Positions 1-10,800 of a DNA stretch of 64,000 nt are shown here, one piece after another. A program made the position numbers and the translations under genes. The notes below the pieces were generated by a model. It searched no databases. It had not been told where the DNA came from and saw only the letters and a program-made list of their open reading frames with translations. Source of the DNA: Amaurobius ferox (taxonomy: Eukaryota > Arthropoda > Arachnida > Araneae > Amaurobiidae); the NCBI GenBank assembly GCA_951213105.1, contig OX578137.1, positions 62,087,736-62,151,735 on the forward strand. The letters are read 5' to 3'. The stretch's first letter is position 1. Every line of letters starts with the position of its first letter.

Positions 1-721
1 ATATTTCCTTTTCTGGACTGTGAACTCTTGTATGTATAACTTAGTTCACAATACTTGTTGCAGACCATTGCTCCATTAATCATTTGCATATATATCCTAA
101 TGTGGCATCACTGTTTATTTATGCCACCATGTTGTTTGGCATAAATGCCTATGTGGTAATGGATCCAGCTATGATATTGTATTAGATACGATAAAAAACA
201 TATATGTATGCCTTCAAGAAAGGTACATTGAGAAATTATACCACAACATACTGTGATCACAACAATTTATAAACATTGTATTCTTCGAAAAAATATGCAA
301 TTGTAAAAGCAGAAACATTGAACAGCAAGAAAAACATACTCCAATATGGAACAAAAAGTAATTTTGCTGCCCAATGCAGAGATGATAGAAAATAGATTTA
401 CCAGTTGTGACATCACATGCAAATGGTCAGTATTAAAAAATCTAATGTGGGTAGTATATGATTTTACTTACATGATGAATTTTTCTAGTAAATTCATAAA
501 CATAATTTCATAATTTATTTTCACTCCTTTTTTCACTTGCATTCAAGACCTGTACAGTTTTATATTCTTTGCAGATTTGTAGAACTTTCTGTAAACATTC
601 TGTAAACATGTTGGACATTCAGGTTCATCTTATTAATTTACCGAAGGTCTATTGTAAATTTGAGTGTTTGACAGACACAAATTGCTTATGAAAAATTACT
701 TATGACAAAAATTTTCTTTTA
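1..721. other. Non-coding stretch left of the LTR element
   Basis: No ORF, RNA gene or repeat boundary could be recognised here. Given the orientation of the VPS13 exons downstream, this is probably intron of that gene, but no exon with matching phase was found in it. Confidence 0.4.
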
Positions 722-726
722 CTTAT
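722..726. repeat. Target-site duplication CTTAT, left copy
   Basis: CTTAT directly precedes the left LTR and is repeated directly after the right LTR. Five bases is a usual staggered-cut length for LTR-element integrases. Confidence 0.85.
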
Positions 727-1540
727 TGTGCCGATTATTAATTTTGTTTATTAAATTATACATGTAATCTGTTCTAAAACTTACTGCTGTGTACATTGCG
801 TTGGTGGCCGCAAAACCCACCCATTTTTCTGCTTAACGGGATACTAAGTTAACAAACTAAAAAATAAGGTTAATAGTAAAGGAACAAACATTTATTTATC
901 ACATACTTAATTTACACTCTTTAGTTTACAAATTAAAATAGTATCACAATAGTGGAATACATCTCAAGGGTAGTTCGGGGGGTGTAATGCCAGATGAATT
1001 GATATTTGGTTGGAGCACGTGGTGGGATGCATTAATTAGCTTTTCCTTAAAAACACAAAATTAGACAAAAAGGTTATCCTCATATAGTTAATTGTACGGT
1101 ACCTGATCTTTTTTCATATAACTTGGGTAACACCGATGCTTTGTCACACTTTACACTTTCAAATCCAGATGAACATGAGCTCTCCTTCGAATTCCTATAT
1201 CAGAGACGCATACACCACTCTTAACACTGCTACCGCCGCTTACTCTTCACTAGTCCAACTCCAACAGCCTGCCTTGACCAAATCTGACTCTTCGAGCAAC
1301 TCTCACATATATCCCTTTTCCGGTCGGCGGTCTCGTGCTGGAATGTAGAGCTGATGGCTAATCCGTAGACATGGGGTCGCCGTCTCGGTTGCCACCAAAC
1401 GGCTTAGCGTGGTATGTAAGATATGGGGCCACCTGTATACTATCGCCCATCTGCTTAGCGTGGGAATAATCCGCCCGCCTTCCTGGTTCCATCATTTTAA
1501 TCCTTCCAAATATTTAATACTTTACATTTCTGGCATTACA
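727..1540 (-). repeat. 3' LTR of the Gypsy-type element
   Basis: An 814-bp repeat bounded by TG...CA, about 99% identical to the copy at 5588-6421. It is the downstream LTR relative to the - strand genes. A 70-residue frame lies on the + strand of both LTRs, but its conservation simply reflects the identity of the LTRs. Confidence 0.92.
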
Positions 1541-1555
1541 TTCTCACCCCCCACT
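1541..1555 (-). promoter_or_regulatory. Polypurine tract
   Basis: On the - strand the bases just before the 3' LTR read AGTGGGGGGTGAGAA, a purine run with a single T at two positions. This is the expected position for plus-strand DNA priming. The pol frame stops inside this tract. Confidence 0.8.
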
Positions 1556-4192
1556 CAGCAAGGTGAAACTCCTTCTGAACAGATATTCTCTGAAGTGTTG
1601 TAAGGATGCGTGTATAGCTAGCAAGTCTAGCTTTATTGCAGGATAACGCTTCTCTGCCGGGTTCACAGGTCTTGAATAAAATTCGATAACATGATCGACT
1701 CCATTTACCCTTTGCATCAAAATACTACTAATTCCCTTACCTGAGCCATCCGTAGTTAAGACAAACGGGTTTACTTCATCAGGCTGTCTTACAACTGGTT
1801 CTTTAAAAATTGCATTTTTTAATTTTTCAAAAGCTTTACTACATTCATTATTCCACTCGAACCTAACATTCTTTTTTGTCAAATTTACCAACGGTTCTGC
1901 AATTTGTGCATAATTTTTTATCAGACCTCTAAAATAGTTTGTTGTCCCAAGAAAGCTTTTTACTTGTTTAACCGTTTGGGGTTGTTTGAAATTTTGCACT
2001 TTTGCACAGTTTTTTATTGATGGGCTTATACCATTCGCATTTACTTTATATCCCAAAAATTCAATTTGCGATTTGCATATCTGTAACTTCGCCGGGTCGA
2101 GTGTTAAATTATTTTCTTTCAATCTTTGGAAAACAATTTTGATTTTCTCTAACATTTCGTCGTTATTTTGTGCGCATATGACTAAGTCATCTAAGTAAAA
2201 GTATATTTTTAACTCTGATAGATCTCCTAACACTTTGTTCATTAAAAGTTGAAAATATGCTCCTGAGTTTTTAAGACCAAACGGAATTCTTTTAGGATTG
2301 AAATTTCCCATAAAAGTTGTGAATGTTAAGGCCTTTCTATCTTGTTTTCTTAGTTCGATCTGAAAAAACGCCGCCTTCAAATCCATAACTGTATAAATTT
2401 TACTACCAGCGATATTTTGTAATATATCCTTCACCTTTGGTAAATTTATTGGCAAAAGTGGTAAATACGCGTTTATGGCCCTATAATCAATAGCAAGTCT
2501 ATATTTAGGTTCTTCATTTGGTTTACTTGGTTTCTTTACAAGAATAATGAGACTAGCGTACATGCTTTGTGAACTTTCAATAATGTCATTTTCCAATAAT
2601 TCCCTAATTTCTTTTTGCGCAATTTCTCGTACTGCTCTCGGAATTGGGTATGGTCGACTCTGAATAGGATAATTGTGCATAAGTTTGATTTTCGGTACTA
2701 TTGCTGATGTTTTACCTAGTGTAGCATATGACTTTGAAAAAACCTCTGTATTGGTCATCATTAATTCAATAACTTTATTTCTATCTTCCTTATTTAAGTG
2801 CTGTACTTGAAAATCGTCTGGAGATATTTCTTTCTTTCTTAATTCCCGAATTTGTTGATATTCTGTTTTATTTAAATTTTGAATATTATTAATTTCCAAC
2901 GTGGGTTTACTGCTTTTATTTTTTCTATCAACAATTTCGATTTGTTCTGTTATTATACCCATGTTCATATTTTTATTAAGTGTAATTTGGCAATTTTTTT
3001 CATTGTATAACAACATTCTAATCTTATTTTTATTTTCTATACTTTGGATCGCTTCATCCGTGATTAATGTTCTTGCCATTTTTATTGGAGAAAATAAAAC
3101 ATCCTGTCCCTCATTTAATTCCTGTGACAAAATCAATTGGACTATTTCTGACTCCCCTGGCTTTAATGTTATTTTTCTTTTCAATTTAGCGAAAATCTGC
3201 TTTTCCTCTTTCTTTTTAACATTCTTATTCTTATTATTTTCATTAGAACTTGGTAACAATTTTTCATCATTTACATTATCGCGAGTGCTACAATTTTGCA
3301 TATTAGAGTTTTTTCTATCGTTATCGCTTTCATTATCCTCGCTTATTCTACCTTCATTCTCATTATTGAATTCATTACAACAATTATTTATTTCCTCATA
3401 TTCGTCGTCATCATTATCATCGCTTATTCTATCTTCATTCTCATTATTGGATTCATTATAACAACTATTTATTTCCTCATATTCGTCGTCATCAGTATTA
3501 TAATTTTCATAATTACTATTATCTCTATTTTCCTCGCGAATTCTCTGGCTTTGTGGTTTTTGTTTTGAATTCTGAATTGGGTTTGTATTTTCACTTTTAT
3601 ACAGTTTAATCGCAGTATTCCCAAATTGTACTTCGTTATCTTTTGTATTTAAAATTGCTTTATGTGAGGATAAAAAGTCGTAGCCTAAAAGCATTTTATA
3701 TTGCCCCTGAAAGTTCTGTTTTGTCACGAAAAAATAATTTTTGCATGCCTTTTCCCCAATTCTAAATGAAAATTGAATGCAATTTAAAAATTCTATATTT
3801 TCTTTAGTAAACGTCTGAAGTATTACTCTTCTGGTTATGTATTTTATTTTTACATTTCTATTCTGTTTTAGTTTTTGAAATGTTTCCAAATCTATAATAC
3901 TAACTTGAGCTCCACTATCAATTACACTTATTATTTTTATTCCTTTGCAATCTATTTCTACCATCGGTAATTGTGGGCTAGATACGTTTTCACATTCGCT
4001 TGAAAGGATACTTTTGGTATCATATTTTGCTTTATCATTATTTTCATAATATTGTCCTCTCTTCAAATTTTTATAGTTTTGCCAGTCATCTCCATTTTTG
4101 TTATTTCTATATGTTTGTGAACCGAATTTATTTATTTCTCTGGAATTTGTACGATTCGTTCCTTGGTCCCAAATTCCAGCTCTTAGTTTAAA
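1544..4192 (-). CDS. pol: Pol polyprotein: retropepsin and reverse transcriptase, truncated in RNase H
   Basis: The frame is open from 4192 to the stop at 1544; the first upstream stop is at 4193-4195 and there is no early ATG, so expression presumably needs frameshifting or reinitiation. Numbered from the TTG at 4066 (residue 1), it contains a retropepsin DSG at 50-52, a 28-residue acidic DDDEYEEI repeat pair (192 and 220), the RT motif MDLKAAF at 561-567 and the catalytic YLDD at 624-627, then the start of RNase H with TTD at 771-773. At the position of the second RNase H acid, the usual ELLAI reads DLLAI. After FTLL (834-837) the frame runs into the polypurine tract as SGG-stop, so the last part of RNase H and the whole integrase are missing. 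The RT core itself shows no stop or frameshift. Protease and RT may be functional; RNase H is probably not. Integration would need help from a related element. Confidence 0.9.
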   Translation of the reverse strand, partial: FKLRAGIWDQGTNRTNSREINKFGSQTYRNNKNGDDWQNYKNLKRGQYYENNDKAKYDTKSILSSECENVSSPQLPMVEIDCKGIKIISVIDSGAQVSIIDLETFQKLKQNRNVKIKYITRRVILQTFTKENIEFLNCIQFSFRIGEKACKNYFFVTKQNFQGQYKMLLGYDFLSSHKAILNTKDNEVQFGNTAIKLYKSENTNPIQNSKQKPQSQRIREENRDNSNYENYNTDDDEYEEINSCYNESNNENEDRISDDNDDDEYEEINNCCNEFNNENEGRISEDNESDNDRKNSNMQNCSTRDNVNDEKLLPSSNENNKNKNVKKKEEKQIFAKLKRKITLKPGESEIVQLILSQELNEGQDVLFSPIKMARTLITDEAIQSIENKNKIRMLLYNEKNCQITLNKNMNMGIITEQIEIVDRKNKSSKPTLEINNIQNLNKTEYQQIRELRKKEISPDDFQVQHLNKEDRNKVIELMMTNTEVFSKSYATLGKTSAIVPKIKLMHNYPIQSRPYPIPRAVREIAQKEIRELLENDIIESSQSMYASLIILVKKPSKPNEEPKYRLAIDYRAINAYLPLLPINLPKVKDILQNIAGSKIYTVMDLKAAFFQIELRKQDRKALTFTTFMGNFNPKRIPFGLKNSGAYFQLLMNKVLGDLSELKIYFYLDDLVICAQNNDEMLEKIKIVFQRLKENNLTLDPAKLQICKSQIEFLGYKVNANGISPSIKNCAKVQNFKQPQTVKQVKSFLGTTNYFRGLIKNYAQIAEPLVNLTKKNVRFEWNNECSKAFEKLKNAIFKEPVVRQPDEVNPFVLTTDGSGKGISSILMQRVNGVDHVIEFYSRPVNPAEKRYPAIKLDLLAIHASLQHFREYLFRRSFTLLSGG

Positions 4193-4440
4193 TTACTATT
4201 ATTATTGTTTCTCTCATATGTGTTTGATCTTATATTTCTTCCGTTGCGCCCCCTAAAATTTCCTCTTATACTTTGCCTCTCTCTATTTTCTACGTTGGTT
4301 TCTAATTGATCGTAATAATTTCTTTGATCATTATTATTTTCTTGATATTCCCTATTATTTCTATTATGTCCTCCTTGTTCATAATTTCTGAGATTTTCAT
4401 TTCTGTTTCCTCTGATATAATTTGTTTGCTCAAACCCCAT
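4183..4440 (-). CDS. Short Asn/Arg-rich frame between gag and pol
   Basis: An 85-residue frame rich in Asn, Arg, Gln and Gly (for example RGNFRGRNGRN), which overlaps gag by 11 nt at its start and pol by 10 nt at its end. It is +1 relative to gag, and pol is -1 relative to it, so gag and pol share a frame. The composition resembles the basic nucleocapsid tail that often follows a zinc knuckle in Gag. The pol frame also begins with Asn/Arg-rich residues, so the whole stretch may once have been a single gag tail broken by two compensating indels. Alternatively, the overlaps may be sites of programmed frameshifting. No known domain is visible. Confidence 0.6.
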   Translation of the reverse strand: MGFEQTNYIRGNRNENLRNYEQGGHNRNNREYQENNNDQRNYYDQLETNVENRERQSIRGNFRGRNGRNIRSNTYERNNNNSNLN

Positions 4441-5323
4441 ATTGCTGATAATTCATTCGTTTGGGATTCCTTGCAAATGCAGTATTACACTCATTGTACC
4501 AGCAATCTGAGAAATAATGTCCATTTTTTCCGCACCCTATGCAAAAAACAACTCGTTCCATGGATTGATTTGGTATATTTTGCAATTTTAATTTATTAAT
4601 TTCTAAAGTCAAATCTTGAACCTGAGTTGTAAGTAACATTTCTCTCAGTTCGTTATGTGATTCTTCTGGAGTCCTATCATTAAGAATTATTTCAAACAGT
4701 TCGGCACCTTTTATGGCATCTTCAAGCCGCTGCGGATCTTTTTTCTTCACTTCAATTGCCAAATCAGGGCGTAATGCACTAATGAATTTTCCCAACATTA
4801 TTTTATTGGTTATTTTCTCCACCTCTCCATCTGTTGTATCCTTAAGGTTAAAAAAATTACGCGCTGCGTTTTTTATTTTTAGCACAAGCTCGTCCACTGA
4901 CATATCAGGCGTTTGTTTTATTTTATTGAATGCGTCCTGTTCTTGCGTTATCGTTATTCTGTTTGAAAATTTATTTATTAGTAATCTTTTTATTTTATCA
5001 AACTCCTTTTCGTTTTGTAATTCAGGGTTTTGAATTAAAAACTGCATAGCCTTATCTTTTAATCTGGTTTTAATGATAGCCACTTTATGCTCTTCCTTCC
5101 AACTTGCTAACTCCGCTAATTCATCAAATTGTTTTATAAAGAAATTTATATCTTCCTCCTTACTCCCACTAAATAATGGTAGGATCTGCATTACTGGAAT
5201 ATCCATATTTTTATTATTTCTATCCAATTTACTATAATTTTTATTTGATATTATTGAATCTTCTTTCAAACTTGAACTCCTTGTTATAATTGAACTTTTC
5301 ACCACTTTTTTAACTGGTCCCAT
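4430..5323 (-). CDS. gag: Gag protein with one CCHC zinc knuckle
   Basis: A 297-residue protein starting at the ATG at 5323 (MGPVKKV). Residues 45-215 are helical and charged, as expected of a retrotransposon capsid domain. Near the C-terminus, C261-x2-C264-x4-H269-x4-C274 forms a classic CCHC zinc knuckle for RNA binding. The frame ends at 4430, overlapping the next frame by 11 nt. It lies about 260 bp inside the 5' LTR, with the primer binding site between. Gag would assemble virus-like particles and package the element RNA. There is no internal stop. Assignment rests on the knuckle, the position and the neighbouring pol. Confidence 0.88.
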   Translation of the reverse strand: MGPVKKVVKSSIITRSSSLKEDSIISNKNYSKLDRNNKNMDIPVMQILPLFSGSKEEDINFFIKQFDELAELASWKEEHKVAIIKTRLKDKAMQFLIQNPELQNEKEFDKIKRLLINKFSNRITITQEQDAFNKIKQTPDMSVDELVLKIKNAARNFFNLKDTTDGEVEKITNKIMLGKFISALRPDLAIEVKKKDPQRLEDAIKGAELFEIILNDRTPEESHNELREMLLTTQVQDLTLEINKLKLQNIPNQSMERVVFCIGCGKNGHYFSDCWYNECNTAFARNPKRMNYQQYGV

Positions 5324-5572
5324 TCCTATATCGCATTTTTCTAATTATACCTTCGATCTCATTAAGAAGAACCATTTTTTCCATTTCATTGATAAAACTT
5401 TACATAATCATACATATAACATAAGGAGAAATGAGAATTGTGCACAATATTTTCACAACCATCTATGTCGCCACCAGTTGTCCAACCTTATCAATATTTA
5501 TTTTTTATTATTATTATTCCTTTTATTTTTATTATTTTCATAAATCCTTATTTTATTCCCGTTACTGCTAAA

Positions 5573-5585
5573 GTCACGAGCACCA
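5573..5585 (-). promoter_or_regulatory. Primer binding site
   Basis: Two bases inside the 5' LTR the - strand reads TGGTGCTCGTGAC. TGG is the complement of the CCA tail of a tRNA, so this is the expected primer binding site. The pattern resembles the tRNA-Arg site of 412/mdg1-type elements, but the primer tRNA cannot be named from this window. Confidence 0.75.
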
Positions 5586-5587
5586 AA

Positions 5588-6421
5588 TGTGCCGATTATT
5601 AATTTTGTTTATTAAATTATACATGTAATCTGTTCTAAAACTTACTGCTGTGTACATTGCGTTGGTGGCCGCAAAACCCACCCATTTTTGTGCTTAACGG
5701 GATACTAAGTTAACAAACTAAAAAATAAGGTTAATAGTAAAGGAACAAACATTTATTTATCACATACTTAATTTACACTCTTTAGTTTACAAATTAAAAT
5801 AGTATCACAATAGTGGAATACATCTCAAGGGTAGTTCGGGGAGTGTAATGCCAGATGAATTGATATTTGGTTGGAGCACGTGGTGGGATGCATTAATTAG
5901 CTTTTCCTTAAAAACACAAAATTAGACAAAAAAGTTATCCTCATATAGTTAATTGTACGGTACCTGATCTTCTTTCATATAACTTGGGTAACACCGATGC
6001 TTTGTCACACTTTACACTTGCAAATCCAGATGAACATGAGCTCTCCTTCGAATTCCTATATCAGAGACGCACACACCACTCTTAACACTGCTACCGCCGC
6101 TTACTCTTCACTAGTCCAACTCCAACAGCCTGCCTTGACCAAATCTGACTCTTCGAGCAACTCTCACGTATATCCCTTTTTCGGTCGGCGGTTTCGTGCT
6201 GGAATGTAGAGCTGATGGCTAATCCGTAGACATGGGGTCGCCGTCTCGGTTGCCACCAAACGGCTTAGCGTGGTATGTAAACATGGGTCGTGGTATGTAA
6301 GATATGGGGCCACCTGTATACTATCGCCCATCTGCTTAGCGTGGGAATAATCCGCCCGCCTTCCTGGTTCCATCATTTTAATCCTTCCAAATATTTAATA
6401 CTTTACATTTCTGGCATTACA
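5588..6421 (-). repeat. 5' LTR of the Gypsy-type element
   Basis: An 834-bp LTR upstream of gag on the - strand. It differs from the other LTR by about nine substitutions and by a 20-bp tandem duplication near 6280-6300 that copies the GGTATGTAA block. As the 5' LTR it should carry the promoter, but no core element was identified with confidence. Confidence 0.92.
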
Positions 6422-6426
6422 CTTAT
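6422..6426. repeat. Target-site duplication CTTAT, right copy
   Basis: Matches 722-726 exactly, directly outside the right LTR. Confidence 0.85.
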
Positions 6427-7715
6427 CTTGAATTTAATGCTATCCGTTAGCCGAATTGGTGGCCATGTTGGCCATTGGTGTTTGTTGTTTTTAGAAGGTA
6501 TTTGGATTAATAATAATTACCCCTTTTTTTCTTAACTAAGCAGATAATCGAGACAGAAACAGATCTATATTATTATCCCAAGATAACTCAGCAGGGAATG
6601 TGGGAAAAGCCTGAGTTAATTTGAGTTTTTTTCTGGTACAAAATGTAAAATGTACTAGCCCGAGTTGACTCAGAATAATGTGTTAGAGATTTAAAGAGGA
6701 TATAATCGAATTTAATGCCATCTGTTAGATTATACTTTTTTCCTATTCATATTAATGTTGTGTCCATGAAATATTATGCATAATAAAACCTCTCTAAAGT
6801 GGCCATTGTTGCATCCTGATAATAGAATAATTAAAAGAGAAGGTTTTAAATAAAAATTGCATCTGTAGAATTTACAGAACTTATCTATAACATGAGTTAC
6901 AGATATAACTGTAAAAGTCTTCTAAGCATTTTAATGTATATTTAAAATTATTAATATTTGTAAACTGTCAATTTTATTGAATTTATTCTTGGTTAGTTAT
7001 CTTTTCATCTTAAATTTAGAACGTTTTGTAACCTCCCCCCACCCCACACACACACTTTTTTTAGTATGTAATTTAACATAACTATATAATCTTGATTTAC
7101 ATCTGAACAGTAATAAAATGTTAAATATCTTAATGTTCATTGCATTTTTAATTATGGATAGTCAACTCTTTTTCCTCATATGTTACCCTTTCATCTTTCA
7201 CAGATCAAAATATATGAATATTGCTGTGAATGCTAGAATGCCCTTTTAGAACGAAAAGTTAGGACTAATGCCTGTTTAGGAGAAAAAAAATCTTGCAACT
7301 GTATTAATCGCATACCATAGGAATTGCATGGTTAGGTTTTGGGGGGGGGGTGCAATCAAAAAGGTTTGTAGACCAATGGTCTAGAGGGGAAGAGTACTTT
7401 CTTAATAGGGGATGAATTAATTAAGTCTGAAATTTTAAACTTGTTTTCATAAAAAATGTCATTTAGAGAGTTTGTCATTTAATAAGGATAATTGTTAAAG
7501 TAAGTTTCATTGTATGTGACAAAACTGAAGTATTGTGTTTTAGAGAGCTTATAAAGATGAAATTATTTGCACTATCATTATCTACTTTTTTAAAACTTAT
7601 CATATGAGCATATTGTTATGTTTCTATGTTCAATCATAATTTACTGTTTTTATTGAAGTTTACATAGATAAATTTATAAATGTTTCTTAATAGTTCTTTT
7701 TCATTTGAATTCCAG
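6427..7715. other. Presumed VPS13 intron with one repeat copy
   Basis: AT-rich, with no coding signal before the acceptor at 7715. It contains one copy (about 7269-7422) of a repeat that recurs at 9488-9648, including a run of ten G at 7341-7350. Confidence 0.5.
7269..7422 (+). repeat. Interspersed repeat with poly-G core, copy 1
   Basis: About 150 bp that closely matches 9488-9648 (shared blocks such as AATCTTGCAACTGTAT and AAAAAGGTTTGTAGACCA). The two copies lie in neighbouring VPS13 introns in the same orientation. The end next to GACCACTGGTCT in copy 2 resembles a hAT terminus, but paired inverted repeats were not found. Confidence 0.6.
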
Positions 7716-7821
7716 ATATTTCAAGATTTTAATTCAAGAATTTCATATTAAACTTGATCAAGGTTTTATTAATTCTATCCTCCTGTTCTTTACTGCTGAT
7801 GTAGCTCCAGAAATAGATCAT
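7716..7821 (+). CDS. Vps13: VPS13 exon ([17 protein letters not shown])
   Basis: 106 bp after TTCCAG and before GTAAGG. It begins with the last base of a codon and ends in phase 0. The sequence aligns with the conserved LIQEM-x-KVDQGFL stretch of vertebrate VPS13A/C. Confidence 0.9.
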
Positions 7822-10800
7822 GTAAGGTTTTTAAATATTCCTAAATGTTTTTCATTGCCTAGTTTATTTATACTTTGTGGAAATGTTAGTCTTCCATTTG
7901 TAATATATCTTTGAACTTTTTTTAAGTATTTTTTTGGCATATGTATCGCATATCATGAGAATAACAGCTAATGCTTTATCTAAGAATGTATATCTTCAAA
8001 ATTTAAAAACTGCTGTGTTTCACAGTATTATACTCTACTAAAAAACAATTTTGTTGGGAAGTTAGTTTTGAATTACCGTAAAGGTAGAATATGTAAAATT
8101 GTTGGAAGTTGTTATTAAGTGTTTAGTTACTAATTATTTGGAAGTTGAAATTAGTAACTTTTTAAAATAGTAAAGGTTAAGCATCTTAAAAAAATATTAA
8201 AATTATGAATACTAAAATAATGTTATTTTAAAGGGTTATTTTTAGTTATGTGGCTATGTTATCTATAGTAAAACTTTTCCATGGGAAATATCAACTTGTT
8301 CATGGGTTTTATTCCCAATGTCTCCTATGCTTCATCGACTTGGACATGTAGGCTTTTTTGTAGTTTTCTCCATATGTAAGAGTGACACAAATGAGGGCCA
8401 CCAGAACTATAGAATATAGATGCTTATGCATATGCCATTCATAGATACTTTACAAATTGCAGCCAATTTTGTAGATACATTTTATATGCAAAATGCAAAT
8501 ATTGCATATAATGCAAATAATGCAAATATTGCTCTTTCTTTGCTGCATATGCAATAATTTGATGCATAACATGCTTTTTCCATTATATTTGGAACCAATA
8601 ATTCATAAATAATTGCTTGTTTAAGCAAGTTTTTTATTAATTATCTAATTTTACTATTATGCATTCAGAAAGTTTGTAGAAAAAAATTTTCAGCATTTAT
8701 TTTTGTAGATAATTTTTAGTTTTATTTAACTCTTTAGAAATTGTGTATTCAGATACTTTTTTATTTTATACTGTACTGGAGCCTTCTAACTACATTCAAA
8801 TTTTTCTTATTATTATTTCTGTTCATCCTAAGGTCATAAAGCAAATCATATCCTAAAGTTGGCAATGTTTTTTATGGTTAATTGTTTCACACTTCTTGAA
8901 TTAAATGCAAATGATAAAGTATCCTAAATGATAAAACCTTGCTACTGGGGAAAGAAAAGTTATGTCAATTACTCACATTTTTATTTATATAACAAATATG
9001 CAAACTTTTCTTAGCAGTTTCATATAATTTTATCTATTGTATTCTCAAATATTTTAAAACTAAATTTAAAGGTAAAAATGCTGGCTACAGATAAAGAGAA
9101 AACTGTATCATCTTTGAAGTCTGTTGCGGCTGATTACTCTTCCAATGAGCAACTGAACTATTTTGATAATTTGCATTTCTCACCACTAAAGGTACCATTT
9201 CTTTCCTTTTTAAAAGTATTTTTTGAAAATGATGAATACATTTTTAAATGGTCTATTGATTTTTTCCAGGTGCATATAAGTTTTTCAATGACTGGGGGAA
9301 GCCAGGATAGTAGCAAACCTACTGCCATTCATTCTGACTTTTTCAACTTACTCCTACAGAGTGTAGGAGTCACGTTGACTGAAATACAGGATGTTATTTT
9401 CAAGTAATATTATAACACAGTTTTTATTTACTTTTGTCTTTTATTTAGTAAATTTAAAAATTTAATAGTGATATGTAATATTTTTATGGAACTGCCTGTT
9501 TAAGAGGAAAAAATCTTGCAACTGTATCAATCACATACCATAGGGGTGCATGGTTAGATCTTGGGGGGGGGAGGCATGCAATCAAAAAGGTTTGTAGACC
9601 ACTGGTCTCTAGAGGGGAAGAGTACTTTCTTAATAGAAGGTGAATTAGAACTAACTTATATATATATATTTTTAATTGCAACATTTGTTTGTTTTTTCAT
9701 CAGTAACTGTTTTGCTTAAAATTAAATGCAGGCATTTCTAAATTTTATTTCTTTAATATTTTAGTAGACCTTCATTTATTCTGTAAAAACATTACAGCCT
9801 TGAAACTATTTAGGTTTCTTTCTCTCTAAAACTTTGATTAAAGAATATTCTGATATAAACAACAATTGCTTTTCATGCATATAAATTATTTTTTGTTTTC
9901 CATAGTCAACTAGCAGATATACGTGGTGTTGTTTGTGATTAAAAATTTTCAAATTCTATTAATATTCTAAATGATATTGGTCTTCAAAGTTTTTATTTAA
10001 ACAACTAATATAATTCCTCTAAAAAGGAGAATTCCTGTTTTCGCTATACAAAATTATCTGCACTGACAAATTTGATAATAAGCCATCCTGGTCCCATTTG
10101 TAACCAATATGCAATAAAAGTTTGATCAACATACACCCAAATGAAAATGCTAATATAGTAGTAAAAGTTATACCTGTTCCATTTTTAACACTTTACAACA
10201 TAGTTGAAAAGTGTTTATGACTTTGTTCATTCTGTCTGTCTGTCTGTCCGTTAGCATGATAACTACCATAAAAATGACTTTATCAAAATGAAATTTTAGT
10301 ATGTTGTTCAGACAGTCTGTGGGAGCCATGAGAATATAAATGAATAATATCACCCAATTACTTTTGGGTTGAACCCGGGTTGAAAAAATTAAATAAATTG
10401 AACCCTGTGGGACCTAATTTTTCAAAAAAAATTTAAGCAAATTTTAAATTCACAAATTGCTTCGAAAGTTTTAGGAAATATTCAAATGATCCCATAAAAT
10501 ATATAAAAAAATAATTCAACAAAATATGGTCAGTAGTTTTTTAAATAAAAATTAAAATAATAATTACACTCATTATATGAAGAGATCACATGACCCACTT
10601 CAAAATAAACAGGAAAGATCAATCATGCACAAAACATTGATTATGAAACTTATGAAACACTTTCCAACTTCAATGCAATTTTATATAAACATCTCTAAAA
10701 TGCAATACATTCCTCGGTAATAGCTTTAAAATTATCACAATACTACTTTAATTTATTATATTTGAAAACTTAAATCTTCATCGAAAAAAATGAACTATGA

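Larger units (their letters stand above)
727..6421 (-). mobile_element. Ty3/Gypsy-type LTR retrotransposon lacking integrase
   Basis: Two long terminal repeats (727-1540 and 5588-6421) begin TGTGCC and end TACA, and enclose 4.05 kb. The 5-bp direct repeat CTTAT at 722-726 and 6422-6426 is a target-site duplication, so this is one complete insertion. All coding frames are on the - strand, which makes 5588-6421 the 5' LTR. Directly inside it is a primer binding site (5573-5585), and beside the 3' LTR is a polypurine tract (1541-1555). Order on the - strand: gag, a short Asn/Arg-rich frame, then protease and reverse transcriptase. RNase H is cut in the middle and there is no integrase. I counted about nine substitutions between the LTRs over 814 bp plus one 20-bp duplication, which implies a recent insertion. 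The element lies 5' of the first visible VPS13 exon, antisense to that gene. The Ty3/Gypsy placement rests on domain order and RT motifs; the exact clade is not determined. Confidence 0.93.

Noticed and set aside
1136..1348. 70-residue + strand frame in the LTR, repeated at 5997-6209
   Set aside because: It is present twice only because the LTRs are copies of each other. It lies antisense to the element and has no known domain.
2901..3568. Hydrophobic-looking + strand frames
   Set aside because: These are antisense of the Asn/Asp/Glu-rich pol linker, whose reverse complement always reads as Ile/Leu/Ser/Phe.
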